Source: Sphingobium xanthum
GTDB lineage: Bacteria > Pseudomonadota > Alphaproteobacteria > Sphingomonadales > Sphingomonadaceae
DNA: 64,000 nt
Assembly: GCF_019737615.1 (NCBI RefSeq)
Contig: NZ_JAHKKS010000007.1
Coordinates: 124,001 to 188,000 of the forward strand
Reading direction: 5' to 3'
Every line of letters begins with the position of its first letter. Within the stretch, counting starts at the first letter, position 1. The notes beneath the pieces are model-generated. The model had not been told where the DNA came from. It worked only from the letters and a program-made list of their open reading frames with translations, and did not search any database. The position numbers and the translations under genes are program-made. Shown piece after piece: positions 10,682-19,888 of the stretch.

Positions 10682-10722
10682 CTTCCTATGCCCGGATCAA
10701 TGGGCATGAAGAGGACCTGAAA

Positions 10723-10878
10723 ATGGCAAATCAGAATCAGCAGAACGACCAGAACCGCCAGCAGAGCGGTGGTGACAAGCAAAACCAGCAGAATCAGCAG
10801 AACGATCAGAATCGTCAGCAAGGCGGTGGTGATCGCGAGAAGAGGGACGAACGCCAGGAAAATCAGCCTCAGCGCTGA
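10723..10878 (+). CDS. Small Gln/Asn-rich hydrophilic protein
   Basis: This 51-residue protein is composed almost only of Gln, Asn, Arg, Asp, Gly, Lys and Glu, with no hydrophobic core. The unit NQQNDQNRQQ occurs twice (about residues 5-14 and 24-33), each followed by a Gly-Gly-Asp linker, so it looks like an internal duplication. ATG at 10723 has an AGAGGA ribosome site 8-10 nt upstream, and a terminator follows 21 bp after the stop. An intrinsically disordered stress protein is likely given the EcfG-like promoter; I do not know its function. Confidence 0.7.
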   Translation: MANQNQQNDQNRQQSGGDKQNQQNQQNDQNRQQGGGDREKRDERQENQPQR

Positions 10879-10899
10879 TCGTCCGATCGATCAGGGGAC

Positions 10900-10928
10900 G
10901 GGCCGCCTTCGGGCGGCCCTTTCCTTTT
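10900..10928 (+). terminator. Rho-independent terminator after the Gln/Asn-rich gene
   Basis: A GGGCCGCC/GGCGGCCC stem (10900-10907 and 10912-10919) with a TTCG tetraloop is followed by TTTCCTTTTG. Confidence 0.88.
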
Positions 10929-10940
10929 GTGCAAGCAAGA

Positions 10941-11016
10941 TGGTGGGCCCGGCAGGACTCGAACCCGCAACCTAGCCGTTATGAGCGGCCAGCTCTAACC
11001 ATTGAGCTACAGGCCC
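10941..11016 (-). tRNA. tRNA with CAT anticodon, probably tRNA-Ile2
   Basis: The 76-nt cloverleaf on the minus strand has acceptor GGGCCTG pairing with CGGGCCC (one G-U), anticodon loop CTCATAA (anticodon CAT), T-arm GGTTCGAGTC and an encoded CCA end. The short D-loop (AATGGTTAGAGC) resembles the lysidine-modified tRNA-Ile(CAT) more than elongator tRNA-Met, but the identity between these two is not certain by eye. Confidence 0.85.
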
Positions 11017-11099
11017 CAAGCCATCAACCGGCAGCTGACACCGGCGAGCGAGGCGTTACCCCGCTCCCTCCCCATTTTGCAAGGGCCGTGGCAATCCGG

Positions 11100-12101
11100 T
11101 CAAAGGGCGGCGAGTAGCTCTTCCTGGCTCAGCGGCTGAACGTCGTGGCGCGCCAGATGATCGAGCACCTCGTCCCACCAGCGGTAGAAACGCTCCACGT
11201 CGGCGGCGTTGCGTGTGTAGGGCGTATGGCCCGGCTCGACCGTCGGCGAATGGAAGGAGAAGCTGAGGATCGGTACATCCTCGGCGATCAGGCTGTCTAT
11301 CGCCGCGCAGCATTCGGCGGCGCTGATCCCCTCCGGTGTCAGCGGCACGCGCGAGAGCAGCCCAAAGCGCGAGAACGCACCGGCCAGCGCGCCGGTGCGC
11401 TGGAGACGCGGATGCAATTGCTCGCCCCAGGAGCCGAGATGGCCGACATAAGCGGTGGAGAGCGGGAGCTCGATCAGCTTGCCTTCCGGCCCGGCCCGAT
11501 AAGGATGCAGCGGCATGCCGGAGAAGTCTGGGCCATGCTGGGCACGATAGTCGAACCGGCTGCGCACGGAGCTGTCCATACGGAAGCCCGCTTCCTCGAG
11601 CAGCCCAGCGGTATACGGGCCAACCCCATAGCGTCCGGCGCGATAGGCGAGCGGTCGGACACCCACACGCTCTTCGATCCGGTTGCGCAGCGCGATGAGC
11701 TTGGTGCGTTCCAGCGCGGGCGGAAGATTGCCGGCATAGCTGTTAAATGCGGAGACTTCCTCCTGGTGCGGCGGATTGACCCAGGGATGCAAGTGGGCGC
11801 CGACATCCGCGCGCCCCTCTTCGACCCAGGAGCGCAGGAGCGCGCTCGCGGCATCGTCGTCTATCACCGCATAGTCAGTGACATAGATCGGCTTCACGCC
11901 CGCGCTGCGGATGAACGCCTGAAAGCGCGCCATGCCGGCAACGACACTCACTTGCGTCGCGTTGCGGCTGAATGGCGCCGACCAGTCGAATTCCTCCTCC
12001 GTGTCGATCCACAGCATGAAGCGCCGCCCCATGGCCTGCGGCCAGGCGATCGCCGCGGCGGGCGATGGACGGTCGAGCAGATTGGCGACGGAGAGTGCCA
12101 C
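11100..12101 (-). CDS. WalW-like polysaccharide deacetylase family protein
   Basis: This 333-residue protein belongs to the NodB/polysaccharide deacetylase superfamily in the form called WalW in sphingomonads. It has the metal and acid motif WIDTEEEFDW (about residue 32), a GAHLHPWVNPP zinc histidine motif (about residue 100), YRAGRYGVG (about residue 152) and a late SFSFHSPTVEPG segment. No signal peptide is present, so a cytoplasmic location is likely; a role in lipopolysaccharide or exopolysaccharide synthesis is inferred from the family only. The start is GTG at 12101; a later ATG at 12032 just before the motif is possible but would shorten the fold. Confidence 0.82.
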   Translation of the reverse strand: MALSVANLLDRPSPAAAIAWPQAMGRRFMLWIDTEEEFDWSAPFSRNATQVSVVAGMARFQAFIRSAGVKPIYVTDYAVIDDDAASALLRSWVEEGRADVGAHLHPWVNPPHQEEVSAFNSYAGNLPPALERTKLIALRNRIEERVGVRPLAYRAGRYGVGPYTAGLLEEAGFRMDSSVRSRFDYRAQHGPDFSGMPLHPYRAGPEGKLIELPLSTAYVGHLGSWGEQLHPRLQRTGALAGAFSRFGLLSRVPLTPEGISAAECCAAIDSLIAEDVPILSFSFHSPTVEPGHTPYTRNAADVERFYRWWDEVLDHLARHDVQPLSQEELLAAL

Positions 12102-12196
12102 TTTCGGGTGCCTTGCCTTGAAGTGATCGCAGGCTTGCCGGTCTAACGGAAAATTCCTGCTGTTGGCTTAAGCCATGGCGGGCCGGGCAGGCAAGC

Positions 12197-13921
12197 TCAG
12201 CGCAGATTCTCCTGATCGCCGTCGAATGCGGCGGCAGCGGGCAGGATCACCCCGAACACCTCCGGCGCGATGTCGAACGCGCCGCCGAGATGCGACGCGA
12301 TACCGCGCACCAGCTTCAAGGTGAAAGCGAGGCCGAGCGGTGGAGCATCGCGCAGCTTCTGATCGACCAGATAGCCATGATCCAGCAGGTCGCGGTCGGC
12401 GAGGTCGCGCAGCGCCTTCGGACGCAGCATGACGAGGCCCACGGACGCGCCGACGGGATCGGCCGCAATGCGCAGCGTCAGGCGCTCCCCCTCGCCCAGC
12501 GCGGCATAGCCGGCACGGACAAGATGAGACAGCATGCGCTCGATCTGACTGCGATCCCCGCCGATCAGCGGCAGATCGGCTTCCGCCTCGATGTCGATGC
12601 GCGATGGGCCGTCAGGATCGAAGCTGGTGACGACCGACCGCAAGATGCCGGTCAGATCGACGCTCTCGGCGGCAGTGCGATGGTCGCCATGCTCGATGCG
12701 GCTTGCCATATCGAGATCGTCGAAGGTCGATGTGAGCGAATGGGCATCTGAGAGGATGCGCCGGGCCATGTCGCGATATTCGTCCGTGACCGGTCCCATG
12801 AGCTGCGCCTCGATCATCTCGGCATAGCCTTGAATGGCGTTGAGCGGCGTGCGCAGCTCGTGAATGAGCTGGCGTGTGCTGGCGGCCGACAGCCCTGCCC
12901 AGCCGCTGCCCTGCGCTGCCGGATTGGCGCGCACCATGCCTTCATACGCGAATTCGCGTCGCGCCGAGCCGGCATAGCCGAGGAAGCGGCCGCTGGCCCG
13001 ATCGAAGCGTGGATCGGCAGCGATGCGCCATTCGCCCTCGAGCGGTCCATCCCCGATGGTGAAGCGCGCATGCTCGAAGGCCGCACGTCGCCGGAAGGCG
13101 CCCAGCGCCATGCCGTCAGCGCCATGGCGGCTGTCGAGCGCGGGCATGCCGATGCTCAATCCGGCCGCCGCAGCACGCGGTGCGCCGGACACGAAGCGCA
13201 TCGTCCCGACCGCGTCCGTTTCGAAGGCGAACTCGGACACAGGCGGCGGTGCATACGCCGGCTCGCGCTGAACGGGCTCCAGCTCGGGAAGATCGTCCTC
13301 CACGGGAAGGGCGGGCGCATCCGGACGCAACGTCCGGGTTTCCTTGTAGCGCTCGATCTGCTCGACGATCCGGCCGATCTGGCTCGTTTCCGGGGTTTCC
13401 CTCGTCGCATCGGCCGCGACCTGCGTCAGTTCCAGCGCGTCGAGCATGTCCTGTGTCACCAGCGACGGCAAAGCGAGGTCGATCGACCCGAACTGGCGCA
13501 GCGTTGCCTTGGCGAGCGAGTCGAGGTCATCACGTCGGCGCAGAACGCTGCGCGCAAGCGGACCAAGATCGGGAATGATCGCCGCCCAATCCGCGTCGGT
13601 CAGACGCACACGGGCCATCATGGTGGAAACGAGCGTCGGATGATCCTGCGACAACAGGCGCACGAGCCCGGGCGAGCGCAGGCGAGGTCCGAGTTCGGCG
13701 ACCGAGGCAATGCGCTGATCGACGCTGATCTGCGTGCGCATTTCGGCGACCATGCCGAGCACGATGTCGCGCTGCTCCGCGTCGAGCGCATTGGCCGAAT
13801 CCGCGCCGGACACATCATATTGCGCGAGCAGATCGATGCACTGGCGCCAGCGCGTCACGGTCGCACTCGTCCCCTCGCCCATATTGGCGAGCACGGTGCG
13901 CAGAAGATCGTTGAAGCGCAT
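12197..13921 (-). CDS. Atypical sensor histidine kinase with degenerate ATPase domain
   Basis: The 574-residue cytoplasmic-looking protein has no membrane segments. Residues 1-200 are helical and resemble the DUF2336-like repeats found in some alphaproteobacterial regulators. A PAS-like part follows (about residues 220-335). A clear dimerisation/phosphoacceptor domain has RQLIHELRTPLNAIQGYAEM, with the phosphorylatable His near residue 352. The ATPase domain is decayed: the N-box segment RMLSHLVRAGYAAL lacks the metal-binding Asn, no DxGxG box is visible, and only a remnant G2 helix (LKLVRGIASHLGG) remains. It may act as a phosphotransferase or signal scaffold. The start at 13921 (MRFNDLL) is preferred over 13939. 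It is divergent from the Lrp gene. Confidence 0.8.
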   Translation of the reverse strand: MRFNDLLRTVLANMGEGTSATVTRWRQCIDLLAQYDVSGADSANALDAEQRDIVLGMVAEMRTQISVDQRIASVAELGPRLRSPGLVRLLSQDHPTLVSTMMARVRLTDADWAAIIPDLGPLARSVLRRRDDLDSLAKATLRQFGSIDLALPSLVTQDMLDALELTQVAADATRETPETSQIGRIVEQIERYKETRTLRPDAPALPVEDDLPELEPVQREPAYAPPPVSEFAFETDAVGTMRFVSGAPRAAAAGLSIGMPALDSRHGADGMALGAFRRRAAFEHARFTIGDGPLEGEWRIAADPRFDRASGRFLGYAGSARREFAYEGMVRANPAAQGSGWAGLSAASTRQLIHELRTPLNAIQGYAEMIEAQLMGPVTDEYRDMARRILSDAHSLTSTFDDLDMASRIEHGDHRTAAESVDLTGILRSVVTSFDPDGPSRIDIEAEADLPLIGGDRSQIERMLSHLVRAGYAALGEGERLTLRIAADPVGASVGLVMLRPKALRDLADRDLLDHGYLVDQKLRDAPPLGLAFTLKLVRGIASHLGGAFDIAPEVFGVILPAAAAFDGDQENLR

Positions 13922-14013
13922 GGCAGTCCCGGTTCCCATCGTTAACCGGTGACTAACCATGGTTACCGGCAGCGGCTAGGCGTTAAAAATGGGACGTTGC
14001 ATTGTGGGACAAT

Positions 14014-14058
14014 TTCGTTGTGGCGACATTATCTTCTGGTATATGTCGCGACAACGAA
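14014..14058. promoter_or_regulatory. Large inverted repeat upstream of the Lrp/AsnC gene, likely autoregulatory operator
   Basis: Arms of 16 nt (14014-14029 and 14043-14058) match as reverse complements at 15 of 16 positions, with a 13-nt AT-rich spacer. The right arm ends 14 nt before the chosen lrp ATG and overlaps its ribosome site. Two half-sites about 29 bp apart centre to centre fit the helical spacing used by octameric Lrp-type regulators. It also lies between divergent lrp and the histidine kinase gene. Confidence 0.65.
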
Positions 14059-14072
14059 AGGAAATATCAGGC

Positions 14073-14546
14073 ATGCCAGGCGCCGCCATCGACGAAATCG
14101 ACCTGAAAATCCTCGACGCGCTGCAGGCTGACGGCCGCATGACCAACGTCGATCTGGCCGCGAAGGTCGGCCTGACCGCCCCGCCCTGCCTGCGCCGGGT
14201 CCGCACGCTGGAGGAGCGCGGCTATATCGCCTCCTATCATGCGCATCTCGATCCCGTCGCCCTGGGCTACACGATCACGGTGTTCGCCATGGTGAGCCTC
14301 AAGAGTCAGGCGGAAAGCGATCTGCGCGCCTTCGAAGCTTATGTGGCCGAGCTGCCGCAAGTGCGCGAATGCCATATGCTCAACGGCGAGATCGACTTCA
14401 TCCTGAAAGTCGTCGCGCAGGATTTGCGCAGTTTCCAGCAGTTCCTGACCTCGAAGCTCACGCAGGCGCCCAATGTGGCGAGCGTCAAGACCTCGCTGAC
14501 CATTCGCACGTCCAAGAACCTGCCGGGCGTTCCGATCGAGGAATGA
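14073..14546 (+). CDS. Lrp/AsnC family transcriptional regulator
   Basis: The 157-residue product has an N-terminal HTH with IDEIDLKILDALQADGRMTN and GLTAPPCLRRVRTLEERGYI. A C-terminal RAM domain follows, with VRECHMLNGEIDFILKVVAQDL, the effector-sensing loop of the family. The start at 14073 has AAAGGAAA 8 nt upstream; an ATG at 14043 lies inside the operator-like repeat and is less likely. Lrp proteins control amino acid metabolism genes; the target set here is unknown, but self-regulation is suggested by the inverted repeat. Confidence 0.94.
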   Translation: MPGAAIDEIDLKILDALQADGRMTNVDLAAKVGLTAPPCLRRVRTLEERGYIASYHAHLDPVALGYTITVFAMVSLKSQAESDLRAFEAYVAELPQVRECHMLNGEIDFILKVVAQDLRSFQQFLTSKLTQAPNVASVKTSLTIRTSKNLPGVPIEE

Positions 14547-14562
14547 CGCCGAAGGGGATATG

Positions 14563-14597
14563 AAAAAGCCGGCGGAGGCAAGCCCCGCCGGCTTTTT
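14563..14597. terminator. Bidirectional terminator between lrp and the repeat-protein gene
   Basis: A 12-bp perfect stem (14563-14574 with 14586-14597) is flanked by A-run on the left and T-run on the right. It can therefore serve the lrp gene (+) and the convergent gene at 14617 (-). Confidence 0.9.
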
Positions 14598-14616
14598 CGT
14601 CAATGTCGTGAGCCGA

Positions 14617-15942
14617 TCAGGCAGCCGGTGCTGCAGGCGCAGCCGCCGGCGCACTCACCCAGACCGACCAGAGATCGGCGATCTGCTTGCGCACGCCTGT
14701 GCCCTGAACCTTGCCGAAGGCTTCGGCCGCACCGGCCTTGTCGCCCGAGCGGGCGAGCGCGATGCCGAGGCGCGTGTTCACTTCATTGGCATCGACCCCG
14801 CCCTTGGTGAGGGCAAGGCGATAGAGCTCGGCAGCCTTGGCATATTCGCCATAGCTCAGGAAGGCGTTGGCAGCCGATGCGGCGGGCTTTCCGGTCGCGG
14901 CGGCGGCGGCGGCTTTCTCGGACGCCGGCAGCGACGCCTTGTCCTTGGCGATGCTGCCATTGGCGAGCTGATAGAGATCGCCGAGCGCGGCCTTGTCGAT
15001 CTCGCCACTGGCGCGGCCGGTGTCGATGACGCTCTTCACTTCGCCCGGAAGGCCCAGACGCCAGGCGGCTTCGGCATATTCATTGTAGCTATAGGCGTTC
15101 TGCAGCGACTTGCTCGACTGCATGAGGCGCAGCAGGTCGATATTCTCGTCGCGCGTCATGGTCGAGTTGCTGTCCTGCAGCATGCGCAGGGCGAGACGCC
15201 AGTTTTCCGCCGTGCCGGCATGGGCGAGCGCGAGCTTGGTCCACGTGCCGGCGCCCGGATCGCTGCTGTTCATCGCCATGCGGAAGCCGAGATTGTACCA
15301 GCTCGGATCGGCTGCCTTGCCGGTTGCCTGCTCGGTGTCGATCGCCTGCTTGAGATAAGGCAGGCCCTGCTGGATGAGCTGCTTGCCGGCAGGCGTGTAT
15401 TGATTGTTGGCGATGTGCGCGCGCGCCTCGGCGAAATAGGTGTTGGCGAGCTGCGCCGTCGTGCCCGAGCCGCCGAAACCGGCCTTGGCCGCGGCATCGA
15501 GATGCGTGCGGGCGCCGGCATAGTCATTGCTCTTCAGCGCGAACTGGCCGACATAATAATGGAATTTGCCGACGTCGGCCGCGGGCGCCATGCCGGAGGC
15601 GAGGATCTGCTCCAGGCCCTTGCGCTGCAGCGCTTCGTCCTTGAGGCCGAGGCCGATGTTCAGCGTGAGCTGGCCGAGGAAATAGGTGTCGTCCGGCTTG
15701 GTCGCCGTCTGCGCGATCTCTTCGGCCTTAGCCTTGGCACCGGCGAAGTCGCTGGCGGCCGTCAGCTTCTGCAGTGCTTGCGCGCCGGGCATGAAGCCCT
15801 TGCTCAGCGACAGCTTCGGCGCGGCATTCTGCTCGGCCTTCTCATCTTTCTTCTTTTGAGCCATCGCGCTCGACGGCACGACCAGACCGACCGAGACAGC
15901 GGCCAGCGCGATCGACAGGGCGGTGTTGGACAACAAGCGCAT
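14617..15942 (-). CDS. Periplasmic TPR/Sel1-like repeat protein
   Basis: The 441-residue exported protein has a clear signal peptide (MRLLSNTALSIALAAVSVG, cleavage after SAMAQ). Alpha-helical TPR-like repeats follow throughout: helix pairs with FLGQLTLNIGLGLKDEALQR, FHYYVGQFALKSNDYAGA, TYFAEARAHIANNQY and FLSYGEYAKAAELYRLAL. The tail is Ala/Pro-rich. ATG at 15942 is fixed by a GGAGGA ribosome site 7 nt upstream. A shorter paralogue follows upstream at 16091. Such proteins usually scaffold protein contacts; no specific partner can be named. Confidence 0.82.
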   Translation of the reverse strand: MRLLSNTALSIALAAVSVGLVVPSSAMAQKKKDEKAEQNAAPKLSLSKGFMPGAQALQKLTAASDFAGAKAKAEEIAQTATKPDDTYFLGQLTLNIGLGLKDEALQRKGLEQILASGMAPAADVGKFHYYVGQFALKSNDYAGARTHLDAAAKAGFGGSGTTAQLANTYFAEARAHIANNQYTPAGKQLIQQGLPYLKQAIDTEQATGKAADPSWYNLGFRMAMNSSDPGAGTWTKLALAHAGTAENWRLALRMLQDSNSTMTRDENIDLLRLMQSSKSLQNAYSYNEYAEAAWRLGLPGEVKSVIDTGRASGEIDKAALGDLYQLANGSIAKDKASLPASEKAAAAAATGKPAASAANAFLSYGEYAKAAELYRLALTKGGVDANEVNTRLGIALARSGDKAGAAEAFGKVQGTGVRKQIADLWSVWVSAPAAAPAAPAA

Positions 15943-16090
15943 CAATCATTCCTCCAAACCAAGATCAAAATGTCTGCTCGCCGGGATCGAAGGCCGGACA
16001 TTCAGTCACGGATTTCCTCATGGCGATATGTGCGTGAACCGCGTTTGAACGCCCTATAACCCCGCTTGTTAAGCTTGTCATCGGGGGCAA

Positions 16091-16819
16091 TCACATAGCG
16101 GCGGCCGATTTTCGCGGAAATTGCCCGGCCAGTCGCTGCCAGCTTTCAGCGTCCGGATCGCCGGACAAGTGCGCGAGATCGGCGCCGCGCCATGCCCAGG
16201 ACGGATCGGGCGATTTGCCTGCGGTCATCTCCATGGCAATGGCCCGGCGCAGATGCGGCAGGCCCTGACGCACGAGCGCCTTGCCGGTGGCATCGAACCC
16301 CACTCCCTCGCGATGCTCACCGGCCTCCCCGAAATAGGCCTCGGCCAGATGGAGCAGCGTCCTCGTGTTTGCGGGCGCGATATCCGCGGCGGCCATGAGA
16401 TGAAGGCGCGCACTAACGAAATCCCGCGCATTGAGCGCGAGCGAACCGGCATAGTCGTGATAGCGGGCAGCATCGGCCGGCGCAGCGAGTCCCGTCTCCA
16501 GCAGCATGGCGAGGCCCTTCCGCTGCAGCCCTTCGTCGTTGAAATATCGGCCGATCTCGAGCTGGAAGTTGCCGAGCAGATGGCGATCGGCCGGCGTCTC
16601 GGCGTCGCCCGGCAAATCCGCCAGCTTATTCCTGGCCCCGATGAAGTCGCCCTTGCGCACGAGGTCCTGAACGATCCGGCCTGACGGGGCGAACCGCGCG
16701 CTCGGCACCAGCTTCATCGTCGTTTCCCGTTGGGCGGTCACGGGCGTCGGGCATGTCAGCAAGACGGCAGCGATCGACAGGCTGCGCAATGACGTGGAAA
16801 TGGAAAGAAGCGCGTTCAT
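16091..16819 (-). CDS. Short paralogue of the periplasmic TPR-like protein
   Basis: The 242-residue exported protein has a signal peptide (cleavage near PVTAQ). Its body aligns with the first half of the adjacent 441-residue protein: both carry NDEGLQRKGL or KDEALQRKGL, then LALNARDFVSARLHL or FALKSNDYAGARTHL, ATGKALVRQGLPHL or PAGKQLIQQGLPYL, and DPSWAWRG or DPSWYNLG. The second half of the larger protein is missing. It sits upstream on the same strand, 148 bp away, so this is a tandem duplication with one copy shortened. Function unknown. Confidence 0.75.
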   Translation of the reverse strand: MNALLSISTSLRSLSIAAVLLTCPTPVTAQRETTMKLVPSARFAPSGRIVQDLVRKGDFIGARNKLADLPGDAETPADRHLLGNFQLEIGRYFNDEGLQRKGLAMLLETGLAAPADAARYHDYAGSLALNARDFVSARLHLMAAADIAPANTRTLLHLAEAYFGEAGEHREGVGFDATGKALVRQGLPHLRRAIAMEMTAGKSPDPSWAWRGADLAHLSGDPDAESWQRLAGQFPRKSAAAM

Positions 16820-17152
16820 CGGCTCTCTTTTGCGACTACCGACCTGTTATCAGAGAGATGGCGAATGTCAGCGATGAACGGCGGCAGGCCGTCGCGCGGT
16901 TGGCGCGGTGCATCCCGGTTCCGTGCCCTTCGGCCGGTGGCCGGAGCAGCCTGCGCTTCGCCCCCTCGGCCCTCGCTCCGTGAACGATCACGGTCCCGGC
17001 CTCACTTGCTTCCTTTCGCTATGGACGCCGATGCCGGTGCCGTGGACAGTCTGTCCGCCTCTTCAGTCGCCCCATTTTTGCTGGCAATCCCATGCCCCGG
17101 CGTCTAGGCATTCCCATCTCATTTTTCATGCAACAACCATAAGAGAAAACGT
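16820..17152. other. Intergenic region upstream of gyrA, no gene seen
   Basis: This 333-bp divergent region lies between the short TPR paralogue and gyrA. I see no convincing coding frame. A small perfect inverted repeat CCGTGA-ACGA-TCACGG lies at 16978-16993. The last 60 bp before gyrA are AT-richer and probably hold its promoter, but no clear -35/-10 pair can be assigned. Confidence 0.5.
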
Positions 17153-19846
17153 TTGAGCAGCGACGAGCCATCCCTCGGCGAACCTTCCGATATCAGCCCG
17201 ATCAACATCGTCGATGAGATGAAGTCGAGCTATCTCGACTATGCCATGTCGGTCATCGTTTCGCGCGCCCTGCCAGACGTGCGCGACGGCCTGAAGCCCG
17301 TGCATCGCCGCATCCTCTGGGCGAGCCACGAGGGCGGCTTCGTCGCCGGTCGGCCGTACCGCAAATCCGCCAAGATCGTCGGCGACGTGATGGGTAATTA
17401 CCACCCGCATGGCGACTCCGCGATCTACGACGCGCTGGCCCGACTGGCGCAGGACTGGTCGATGCGGGTCATGCTGATCGACGGCCAGGGCAATTTCGGC
17501 TCGATGGACCCCGATCCGCCGGCCTCGATGCGTTACACCGAGGCGCGCCTCGCCAAGGTGGCGACGACCGCGCTGCTCGCGGACATCGACAAGGATACGG
17601 TCGATTTCCAGGACAATTACGACGGCTCGCATCAGGAGCCGACGGTTCTCCCGGCGCGCTTCCCGAACCTGCTGGTCAATGGCGCCGGCGGCATCGCGGT
17701 TGGCATGGCGACCAACATTCCGCCGCATAATCTCGGCGAAGTGCTGCGCGCCTGCAAAGCCTATATGGACAATGGCGCGATCAGCCTCGAGGAACTGATG
17801 GAGATCATTCCCGGTCCGGACTTCCCGACCGGCGCGATGATCCTGGGCCAGTCCGGCGCGCGCAATGCCTATTCGACCGGTCGCGGCTCGATCATCATGC
17901 GCTCGCGCTACGAGATCGAGAATCTGCGCGGCGACAAGCAGCAGATCGTGCTGACCGAGATTCCCTATCAGGTCGGCAAGTCGGGTTTGGTCGAGAAGAT
18001 CGCCGAGGCCGCCAAGGACAAGCGGATCGAGGGCATCAGCGACATTCGCGATGAGTCCAACCGCGAGGGCGTGCGTGTCGTCATCGAGCTGAAGCGCGAT
18101 GCGACGCCGGACGTGGTACTGAACCAGCTCTGGCGGCACACGCCGGCGCAATCGAGCTTCCCGGCCAATATGCTCGCGATTCGCGGCGGCCGGCCCGAGA
18201 CGCTGACGCTGCGCGACATCATCGAGAGCTTCGTGCGCTTCCGTGAGGAAGTGATCACGCGGCGCACCAAGTACGAGCTGGCCAAGGCGCGCGAGCGGGC
18301 ACATTTGCTGCTCGGTCTCGTCATCGCCGTGTCGAACCTCGACGAGGTCGTGCGGATGATCCGTGCCTCCTCGAGCCCGGCGGCGGCGCGCGAAGCGCTG
18401 ATGGCGCGCGATTGGCCGATTGCCGATATCGCGCCCTATATCCGGCTGGTCGAGGCGCAGGAGGCCGAGATCGAAGGCGATAGCTATCGTCTTTCGGAGC
18501 TTCAGGTCCGCGCCATCCTCGACCTGCGCCTGCATCGCCTGACGGCGCTCGGCCGCGATGAAGTCGGCAGCGAGCTTCAGGGCCTCGCCACCGCGATCGA
18601 GGGGTATCTGGAGATCCTCGGCAGCCGCATCCGCCTCTACGAAGTGATGCGCGAGGAATTCGACGCGATCGAGGCCGAGTTCGCGACGCCGCGCAAGTCG
18701 ACCATCGCACCTGCTGCCGATGGCATCGAGGATGAGGACCTGATCGAGCGCGAGGACATGGTCGTGACCGTGACCATGACCGGCTACATCAAGCGCACGC
18801 CGCTCGACACCTTCCGCGCGCAAAATCGCGGCGGCAAGGGTCGCGCCGGCATGGCGACCAAGGATGAGGACGTCATCACTGAGCTGTTCGTCACCTCGAC
18901 GCACACGCCGGTGCTGTTCTTCTCCACCGCCGGCAAGGTCTATCGCATGAAGGTCTGGCGTCTGCCCGAGGGCGGCCCGGCGACGCGCGGGCGGCCGATG
19001 ATCAACCTGCTCCCGCTGGCGGAGGGCGAGACGATCCAGACCGTGCTGCCGCTCCCCGAAGACGAAGCGGAATGGGCGAACCTTCACGTCATGTTCGCGA
19101 CCGCAAGAGGGTCGGTGCGCCGCAACTCGATGGACGCCTTCTCGAACATCCCGTCGAACGGCAAGATCGCCATGAAGTTCGAGGGCGAGGATGCGGACGA
19201 CAAGCTGATCGGCGTGGCGCTGCTGACCGAGGAGGACGACGTCCTGCTCGCCTCGCGTCAGGGCAAGGCGATCCGCTTCCGCGGCGACGACGTGCGCGAG
19301 TTCCAGAGCCGGAACTCCACCGGCGTGCGCGGCATGACGCTGAAGGACGGCGACGAGGTCATCTCGCTCTCCATTCTGCACCGCGCTGGCATCGCCGACA
19401 TGGACGAGCGCGAGGATTATCTACGCTTCGCACCGTGGAAGGGCGAGAAGGAAGGCGAGCCGACCATGTCCGCCGAGCGCTATGCGGAATTGCGCGCACG
19501 CGAGCAGTTCATCCTCACAGTCTGCAGGAACGGATACGGCAAGCTCAGCTCGGCGTTCGAGTATCGGCGCACGGGGCGCGGTGGTCAGGGCATCACCAAT
19601 ATCGACAATATCGAGCGCAACGGCCTTGTCGTCGCCAGTTTCCCGGCCACGCAGGAAGACCAGCTCATGCTGGTCACCGATCAGGCCAAGCTGATCCGGA
19701 TCGGCCTCGACAGCCTGCGTGTCATCGGCCGTGGCTCGGCGGGCGTGCGCCTGTTCGACGTCGCGCAGGACGAGCATGTGGTGAGCGCCGCACGCATCGA
19801 GGAAAGCTCCGAAGAGACGGCGGACAGCGAAGAGCCGGAAGCCTGA
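17153..19846 (+). CDS. gyrA: DNA gyrase subunit A
   Basis: This 897-residue subunit of the type IIA topoisomerase introduces negative supercoils with GyrB. It has an N-terminal breakage-reunion domain with the catalytic Tyr128 in SMRYTEARL and the quinolone-determining stretch [10 protein letters not shown] with wild-type-like Ser and Asp. The C-terminal DNA-wrapping beta-pinwheel carries the GyrA box as QNRGGKG rather than the common QRRGGKG. The C-terminus is Glu-rich. The start is TTG at 17153, with only a weak AGAGA ribosome site, giving [13 protein letters not shown] as expected before the conserved [17 protein letters not shown]. No gene follows on this strand. Confidence 0.97.
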   Translation: MSSDEPSLGEPSDISPINIVDEMKSSYLDYAMSVIVSRALPDVRDGLKPVHRRILWASHEGGFVAGRPYRKSAKIVGDVMGNYHPHGDSAIYDALARLAQDWSMRVMLIDGQGNFGSMDPDPPASMRYTEARLAKVATTALLADIDKDTVDFQDNYDGSHQEPTVLPARFPNLLVNGAGGIAVGMATNIPPHNLGEVLRACKAYMDNGAISLEELMEIIPGPDFPTGAMILGQSGARNAYSTGRGSIIMRSRYEIENLRGDKQQIVLTEIPYQVGKSGLVEKIAEAAKDKRIEGISDIRDESNREGVRVVIELKRDATPDVVLNQLWRHTPAQSSFPANMLAIRGGRPETLTLRDIIESFVRFREEVITRRTKYELAKARERAHLLLGLVIAVSNLDEVVRMIRASSSPAAAREALMARDWPIADIAPYIRLVEAQEAEIEGDSYRLSELQVRAILDLRLHRLTALGRDEVGSELQGLATAIEGYLEILGSRIRLYEVMREEFDAIEAEFATPRKSTIAPAADGIEDEDLIEREDMVVTVTMTGYIKRTPLDTFRAQNRGGKGRAGMATKDEDVITELFVTSTHTPVLFFSTAGKVYRMKVWRLPEGGPATRGRPMINLLPLAEGETIQTVLPLPEDEAEWANLHVMFATARGSVRRNSMDAFSNIPSNGKIAMKFEGEDADDKLIGVALLTEEDDVLLASRQGKAIRFRGDDVREFQSRNSTGVRGMTLKDGDEVISLSILHRAGIADMDEREDYLRFAPWKGEKEGEPTMSAERYAELRAREQFILTVCRNGYGKLSSAFEYRRTGRGGQGITNIDNIERNGLVVASFPATQEDQLMLVTDQAKLIRIGLDSLRVIGRGSAGVRLFDVAQDEHVVSAARIEESSEETADSEEPEA

Positions 19847-19848
19847 AG

Positions 19849-19888
19849 AAAAAACGAGCGGCGGCCGGCACATCGGCCGCCGCCGCTC
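19849..19888 (-). terminator. Terminator for minus-strand transcription next to gyrA stop
   Basis: A GC-rich 10-bp stem (19856-19865 with 19879-19888) is, on the minus strand, followed by TTTTTTC. It therefore reads as an intrinsic terminator for transcripts from the kinase gene (ending 20116) and shields gyrA. On the plus strand it has no T-run. Confidence 0.7.

Noticed and set aside
17126..19381. Long open frame antisense to gyrA
   Set aside because: It mirrors the GC-rich third codon positions of gyrA; the amino acid content is His/Arg/Asp-rich without any domain.
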